Part shown: positions 59,430 to 64,000 of the stretch, in pieces
How positions within the stretch are numbered: position 1 is the first letter of the stretch
How the letters are laid out: each line of letters starts with the position of its first letter
Origin: Dichetophora obliterata
Taxonomy: Eukaryota; Arthropoda; Insecta; Diptera; Sciomyzidae
Direction of reading: 5' to 3'
Assembly: GCA_963920525.1 (NCBI GenBank)
Contig: OY986439.1
Span: forward strand, 213,170,500-213,234,499
DNA length: 64,000 bases
The notes under the pieces: generated by a model
What the model saw: the letters and a program-made list of their open reading frames with translations, nothing else
What the model was told of the DNA's origin: nothing
The model's database searches: none
Program-made: the position numbers and the translations under genes

Positions 59430-62308
59430 TCATACATTAGTTTTCAATCTACTTTTGAGTTGACCTTTCGATAAGTTAACATCAAAAAAGCTACAGTTGT
59501 TAACAAAGGTACTCATGCGATGTAAAGGAGCAGTAGCCATATAATTTGTTCTACTAAAAGGTAAGTAAATTAAATTGTTAGCATTTCTACTGCTTCTACG
59601 GTTAGTGTTAAAATTTATAAGAGTTAGGAGTTCTGGTGAATCGAATACACCAGTTATGAGTTGGTGTAAATAGACGATATCTGCAGACTTCCTTCTCTCG
59701 TTCAAAGATTGCATTTTTAATAGTTTTAAACGATCCTCATAAGGAGGAAGGTTTAAAGTGTCAGTTGCACTTAAGCCCCTTAGAGCAAACCGAACAAAAC
59801 GTTTTTGGATTCTCTCTATACGTTCAACATGTACATTGTAACTTGGGGACCAAACTTGACTTGCATACTCTAAGTGAGGTCGCACAATTGCATAATACAG
59901 TGTTGTAGTTGTGATCATACTATTAAATTCTTTTGCCCAGCGTTTCATAAACCCGAGCATAGAAGATGCTTTTTTACAAATATAATCAATATGAACGTTA
60001 AACGATAGCTTAGAATCCATGCATACACCCAGATCTTTGACAGCATCTACACGACTTAATGCAGTATCTTTTATCTTGTACTCAAAAACTAAATTATTCC
60101 TTTTTCGCGAGAAGGTCATAGTTTGGCATTTATCTGGATTTAGAAACATATTGTTTTTAGAACACCAAATTTCAAAGGATTTCAAATCAGACTGGAGCAG
60201 ATCTGAATTGTCTTTAGCATCTATTGTTCTGTATATTTTCATGTCATCTGCATAGATAAGTAGATGAGAGTGTTTGATGATGTGGGTTACATCATTAATG
60301 GCTAAAATAAACAGAAGTGGACCAAGGTGGCTACCTTGAGGAACACCTGATTCAGCAATAAATTCAGCTGACAATACGCCTCGAAATCGTATTTGATAAG
60401 ATCGCTCTGTCAGATACGATTGAATCCAGCTTACAAAAAATTGTGGAAAACCCATTAACTTAAGTTTAAATAGAATTAAGTTGTGGGGCAGTTTATCAAA
60501 TGCTTTACTAAAATCAGTGTAAATACAGTCGACCTGGTTACCTGAATAAAATGAATTTAAGCAAAACGTTGTAAAATCGAGGAGATTAGACACAGTGGAT
60601 CTGCCAGTAACAAATCCATGCTGACGAGTTGTCATGACCTTCCCACAGTGAATTTTCACACGATCATACACGAGGCGCTCAAAAAGTTTTGGAATCGACG
60701 AGAGTTTCGCGATAGGCCTGTAGTTGTTTATATCGTTCTTACAACCTTTTTTATAGATAGGACCTATAAAAGATTTTTTCCAAAAAAGTGGAAAAATACT
60801 TTCGCTAATTGATTTATTGAATAACATGGACAGTGGTTGACTTAGAACGGAACCACATCGTGTTAACACTGCGGCAGGAATTCCGTCAGGTCCAGCATTA
60901 AAATCCTCATCGATCAATCCAATATACTTTAAAATATCCTCTGAAGTAAAGGATATAGAATCCAACGAAACCCTGGGTGTAGAGTTCATATATTCAAAGT
61001 ACTCTTCATCAGGATTAAAAGAGTCTGAACAAAATGACTCTTTAAAGAGATTGGCAAATAGACCACAAATTACGACAGGATCGTCAGTAAATCCGTCAGA
61101 GGTTTTAAATGATGAAGGGAATCCATCAGATTTTTTTTTTGGTGTTTATGAAACCCCAGAATTTCTTCGGATCAGACAATATTCTCAGCTTAGTACTGTC
61201 TAAATAATTTTGATATAAGGTAGCTGAGCAATTTTCAAAGTCCAGAAACAAACGCTTGTAGATTTCTAGGTCATTCAAGTCCAAGCTACAGACATATTTT
61301 TTCCATGCCCTATTCCTGCTGTTGCGAAGAATCTTTAACTCCTTTGTGTACCAGGGGTAAGAACAATTTTTCGTAAATTTGAGGCTATATGGCACGGACA
61401 GAGAAAACATAGCAAAGATTTCCATATAAAAAAAATTAATTGAATCATCAAGAGTGTTATTATTAACATATTCTAAAATAACATGAAGCTTACTTTGAAG
61501 TAAATGATTCAACTTCAAAAAGTCAGCTTTTTTAAAATTGAATTCATAAACTTTATCTATTGAGTTAGACTTAACTATATTTTCCCTGTCTGATTTGTAC
61601 CATATTCTCAATGGTGGATGGTATTCATCAACAGCAGTCAAAACATGAGGGGCCCTCTCAACAATCACATTGTTACTATCTGTAGTTAAGACCAGGTCAA
61701 GAAGTCTTTCACGACTATTATAAATACAACTCACTTGTTGTAAGTCAGAACATATATTATCAACAAATATATGCTCTTGGCGAGTCTTCGAATTAGATGC
61801 ACAAAAATATGTATCATCGTCAGAAGATTCCCATTTCAAGTCAGGCAGATTAAAATCACCTAACAATAAAATGTCGTCATTAACGTCAATTATGCTTATG
61901 ACATATTCTATGCAATCCGCAAGGCTTGCATAAACTTCTACACTGCTCTTAGGAGGAACGTATGCATTAATAAGATATACATTAGAATTGCAATGTACAA
62001 CCTTGACGCATATAAGTTCGATGTTAGCAGAGCAGGGAATAACAATAATGGAACTAACTAAGGAGTTCCTTACAGCTAATAAGACACCTCCACCGACAGC
62101 AGAAGTATTGTCAGCATGTCTATCTCTTCTATAAACTTCAAAACTGTTATCAAACAATTCTAAGTCAGTAATGCTTCCGTTTAACCAAGTTTCAGTCAGT
62201 GCGATAATATCCTCAGAGAAATTCTGAGACATTAAAAATATGTCTCGCGTCTTAGAGCGTAGTCCCCTTACATTTTGATAGTAAAGGGATAACCTATTCA
62301 GTTTTTTT
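59430..62308 (-). CDS. LINE ORF2: AP-type endonuclease plus reverse transcriptase, one +1 frameshift
   Basis: The protein nicks target DNA and copies its own RNA. Endonuclease blocks: YYQNVRGLRSK, ALTETWLNGS, GGGVLLAVRNS, LLLGDFNLPDLKW, LLDLVLTTDSNN, DEYHPPL. RT blocks: GPDGIPAAVLTRCG, IYKKGCKNDINNYRPIA, QHGFVTGRSTVSNLL, IYTDFSKAFDKLPH, SGVPQGSHLGPLLF, LLIYADDMKIY; the tail has VRPHLEYASQVWSP. At 61131-61140 ten A (on the coding strand) give a stop after NTKKKI, while nine A would read KKKSDGFPSS and join the two halves. From the first ATG (62232) to the stop is 2803 bases, one more than 934 codons. The ATG at 62232 lies after the QNVRG block, so translation must begin upstream: the frame is open back through the end of ORF1. 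Confidence 0.9.
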
Positions 62309-63224
62309 GGGATTGACGAGCGGCTTGAGTCGTCCCTCTAGGCTTATTCTTAGGCTGAAACTCTGTAACGAGTATATTATCAGTCCACAAATTAGAGTTT
62401 AGAACAGTTGCAAACTCTTCAGCAGGAACTGTGAGAATAAAGGAAGCATGGGAAGGTTTATTACCTATTTTTTTGCATGAGCAAAATGCATTTTGACTCA
62501 ACAATTTATTATGTTTGATAAAAGTCAATACATTTTCAACAGTTGTGTCGGGCTGAAGACGTGAAATAAATAAATTTTTTTTCCTCGACACTGCCCTTAA
62601 GCTTGATAGATTTCTAGGCTCAATAGGAGTCAAAACTGAACTATTAGTCAAAGAAGGACGGTTAGAAGGTGACGAGGAAGTAACTGGAGTGTTCCTGTTC
62701 AAAAGCGGTGCTGAGGGCTGCTTGGCCTGAGAAGTAGATCCAGATGATTTTCGCTTCTTATTGGTTTTTTTATTTTTTCTCTTTCTATTTGAGATAATAT
62801 GGTCTTCTGATGAAAGGATTGTTTGTGTCCCGGAAGAAACAGTCTGTGACAAAGCAAGCGGGATATTTTCCGAAATGGAATTTTCATCATAGACGCTAGT
62901 ACTGGGTGCGGCCCTAACTTCACTAAAAAATGTTACAATTTCTCGAAAATTGTTGTTTAACGAGTTAAGACTTTCCCCAAAAAGCTTAATTTTTGAATAA
63001 AGTTCATCTGGGGAAAGTGCCCTACACGAAGCACAGTACCAGCGAAGACCTGATCGCAGAGATTTTAAGTCGTCAAGGCATGACTTGGAAATACCGGCAC
63101 AAGATGCATGAAACATTTGCTCACATGGACCAGAACAGCTGAACATGGGGTTCAGAATGTTTTGGCTTTTGCAAAGTTCGTCTAAAGAACAAGCAACGAT
63201 ATTTTCTGCAGAAAAATAATCCAT
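62298..63224 (-). CDS. LINE ORF1: PHD-like zinc finger, basic stretch, RRM-like region
   Basis: 308 codons, unbroken. The N-terminal Cys/His pattern C12, C18, C30, C34, H39, C42, C64, C67 with WYCASC resembles the PHD fingers of CR1-group ORF1 proteins. A coiled or helical segment follows around residues 72-98, a Lys/Arg cluster (KRKNKKTNKKRK) near 150, a Ser/Thr/Pro-rich linker, and from about 220 a region (LFISRLQPDTTVENVLTFIK ... FILTVPAEEF) resembling an RRM. Such proteins bind the element RNA in the cytoplasm. The stop TGA is immediately preceded by CAA AAA AAC. Confidence 0.88.
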   Translation of the reverse strand: MDYFSAENIVACSLDELCKSQNILNPMFSCSGPCEQMFHASCAGISKSCLDDLKSLRSGLRWYCASCRALSPDELYSKIKLFGESLNSLNNNFREIVTFFSEVRAAPSTSVYDENSISENIPLALSQTVSSGTQTILSSEDHIISNRKRKNKKTNKKRKSSGSTSQAKQPSAPLLNRNTPVTSSSPSNRPSLTNSSVLTPIEPRNLSSLRAVSRKKNLFISRLQPDTTVENVLTFIKHNKLLSQNAFCSCKKIGNKPSHASFILTVPAEEFATVLNSNLWTDNILVTEFQPKNKPRGTTQAARQSQKN

Positions 63225-64000
63225 GTTTAATTTTTAAAAAATGAGCAGATGCAAAATGTGCTTTTAGGGTTATTATATTCAGGTAGTTTGTGCACAGTTT
63301 AGTAGAAACTAAAAAACAAAAACAACACTCACTGAGCTGAAGATAAACAAATCACTGCACAAAGAAGAAACTAAAACACAGTAAGCATGCAAAAACAACA
63401 ACACTGCATTAACTAAACAAGTTAAACAAAGTTAATATGCAAGAATTAAACTTACACAACTTAAATGCACAATTATTATTTAATAAAATAGTTGTATATT
63501 AATGATATTAGTAAGTATAATATAATATTTAATTAAAAAAAGCTGATGAAACTGTTTTAATACACTCACGAAATATAACAAAACAAAGGCTTTTACATAA
63601 CACTATATAACACAACCGACACCAACTAATATAAGAGATCAAAGTAAAACAGTGCTTTTTGTGTTTTTTAAAATTATTTCAAACTCTAAGATAGCAGTTT
63701 TTTGTATTAAGTGCGCTGATTATTAAAATGGGTTTTATTAAAATTAGCGATAGAAATTATAGCTAATTTTATTTATATATTTTATTAATATTTTATTACT
63801 AGCTGAACCCGGTGTGCTTCGCTACCCCCTCGTTATAAAATAAAATTAAAAGTACTTATATGTTTAAAAAAATTTATTTATTTAAATTTAATTTAATTAT
63901 TGCAATGCTTCTCCCCTTTTTTTGTTTTAAACCAATTAGAATTCATCACTGAACCGCATGTTATTTGCTTCATGCTCCCCCTTTTTATTTTTAGACCACT
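63225..64000. other. LINE 5' UTR and start of another repeat
   Basis: 63225-63700 is probably LINE leader sequence. From 63798 ACTAGCTGAACCCGG and GTGCTTCGCTACCCC mark one end of a widespread insect repeat that continues beyond the window and matches the inverse of 9988-10006. Confidence 0.45.

Larger units (their letters stand above)
59340..63700 (-). mobile_element. Nearly complete two-ORF LINE (CR1/Jockey-type)
   Basis: On the minus strand: a 5' UTR (upper limit uncertain, perhaps 63.6-63.7 kb), ORF1 63224-62298, ORF2 overlapping it to 59430, and a short 3' UTR to about 59340. ORF1 is unbroken and ORF2 has one frameshift in a ten-A run. No terminal direct repeats could be identified, so the outer limits are approximate. 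Confidence 0.85.

Overview
The window looks like intergenic and intronic DNA of a higher (cyclorrhaphan) fly. It is strongly AT-rich, has short GT-AG introns of 55-75 bases beside one intron of several kilobases, carries CAA/GTT and CT microsatellites, and is filled with insect-type transposons. I recognise two host genes. The first is an adenosine deaminase-related growth factor (ADGF) gene on the + strand, with seven coding exons between 6522 and 12642. The second is an intact 25-codon RpL41 reading frame at 26834-26911. Positions, spacings and alignments were worked out by eye.

Layout: 1-6.5 kb holds a two-unit satellite-like repeat, tRNA-like sequences, and a foldback element split by a SINE. 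6.5-12.7 kb is the ADGF gene; its 4.2 kb fifth intron holds four mobile-element relics. 12.9-16 kb holds a palindromic MITE, a decayed non-LTR retrotransposon and a second SINE copy. 16-32 kb is mostly unassigned AT-rich DNA with several MITEs, a 165-base tandem repeat, two blocks of a recurring ATCATGCGACAAAA-like motif, a LINE 3' end, RpL41, and a 388-base duplication. 32-44 kb holds two hAT-type elements with 8-base target duplications, a piggyBac relic beside palindromic repeats, a 3.3 kb element with 0.55 kb inverted arms, and a four-unit ~500-base tandem array related to the repeat at 2.5-3.3 kb. 45.5-49.7 kb is a pair of inverted arms enclosing a nearly pure ATT array of about 1.46 kb.

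52.3-64 kb is the transposon-richest part. A 5'-truncated LINE splits a palindromic MITE. A Tc1-type element has IR/DR ends and an apparent 55-base intron. A P-type element (8-base target duplication, 31-base-class inverted ends, THAP first exon) sits in a copy of the 3.3 kb long-arm element. A nearly complete two-ORF LINE lies on the - strand; one extra A in a ten-A run is the only break I see in its ORF2, and a canonical A_AAA_AAC heptamer lies directly before the ORF1 stop.

The host genes show no functional link to each other. ADGF would be a secreted adenosine-degrading enzyme and RpL41 a ribosomal subunit protein. The rest is a dated stack of insertions; in several cases an uninterrupted sister copy in the same window gives the empty site.
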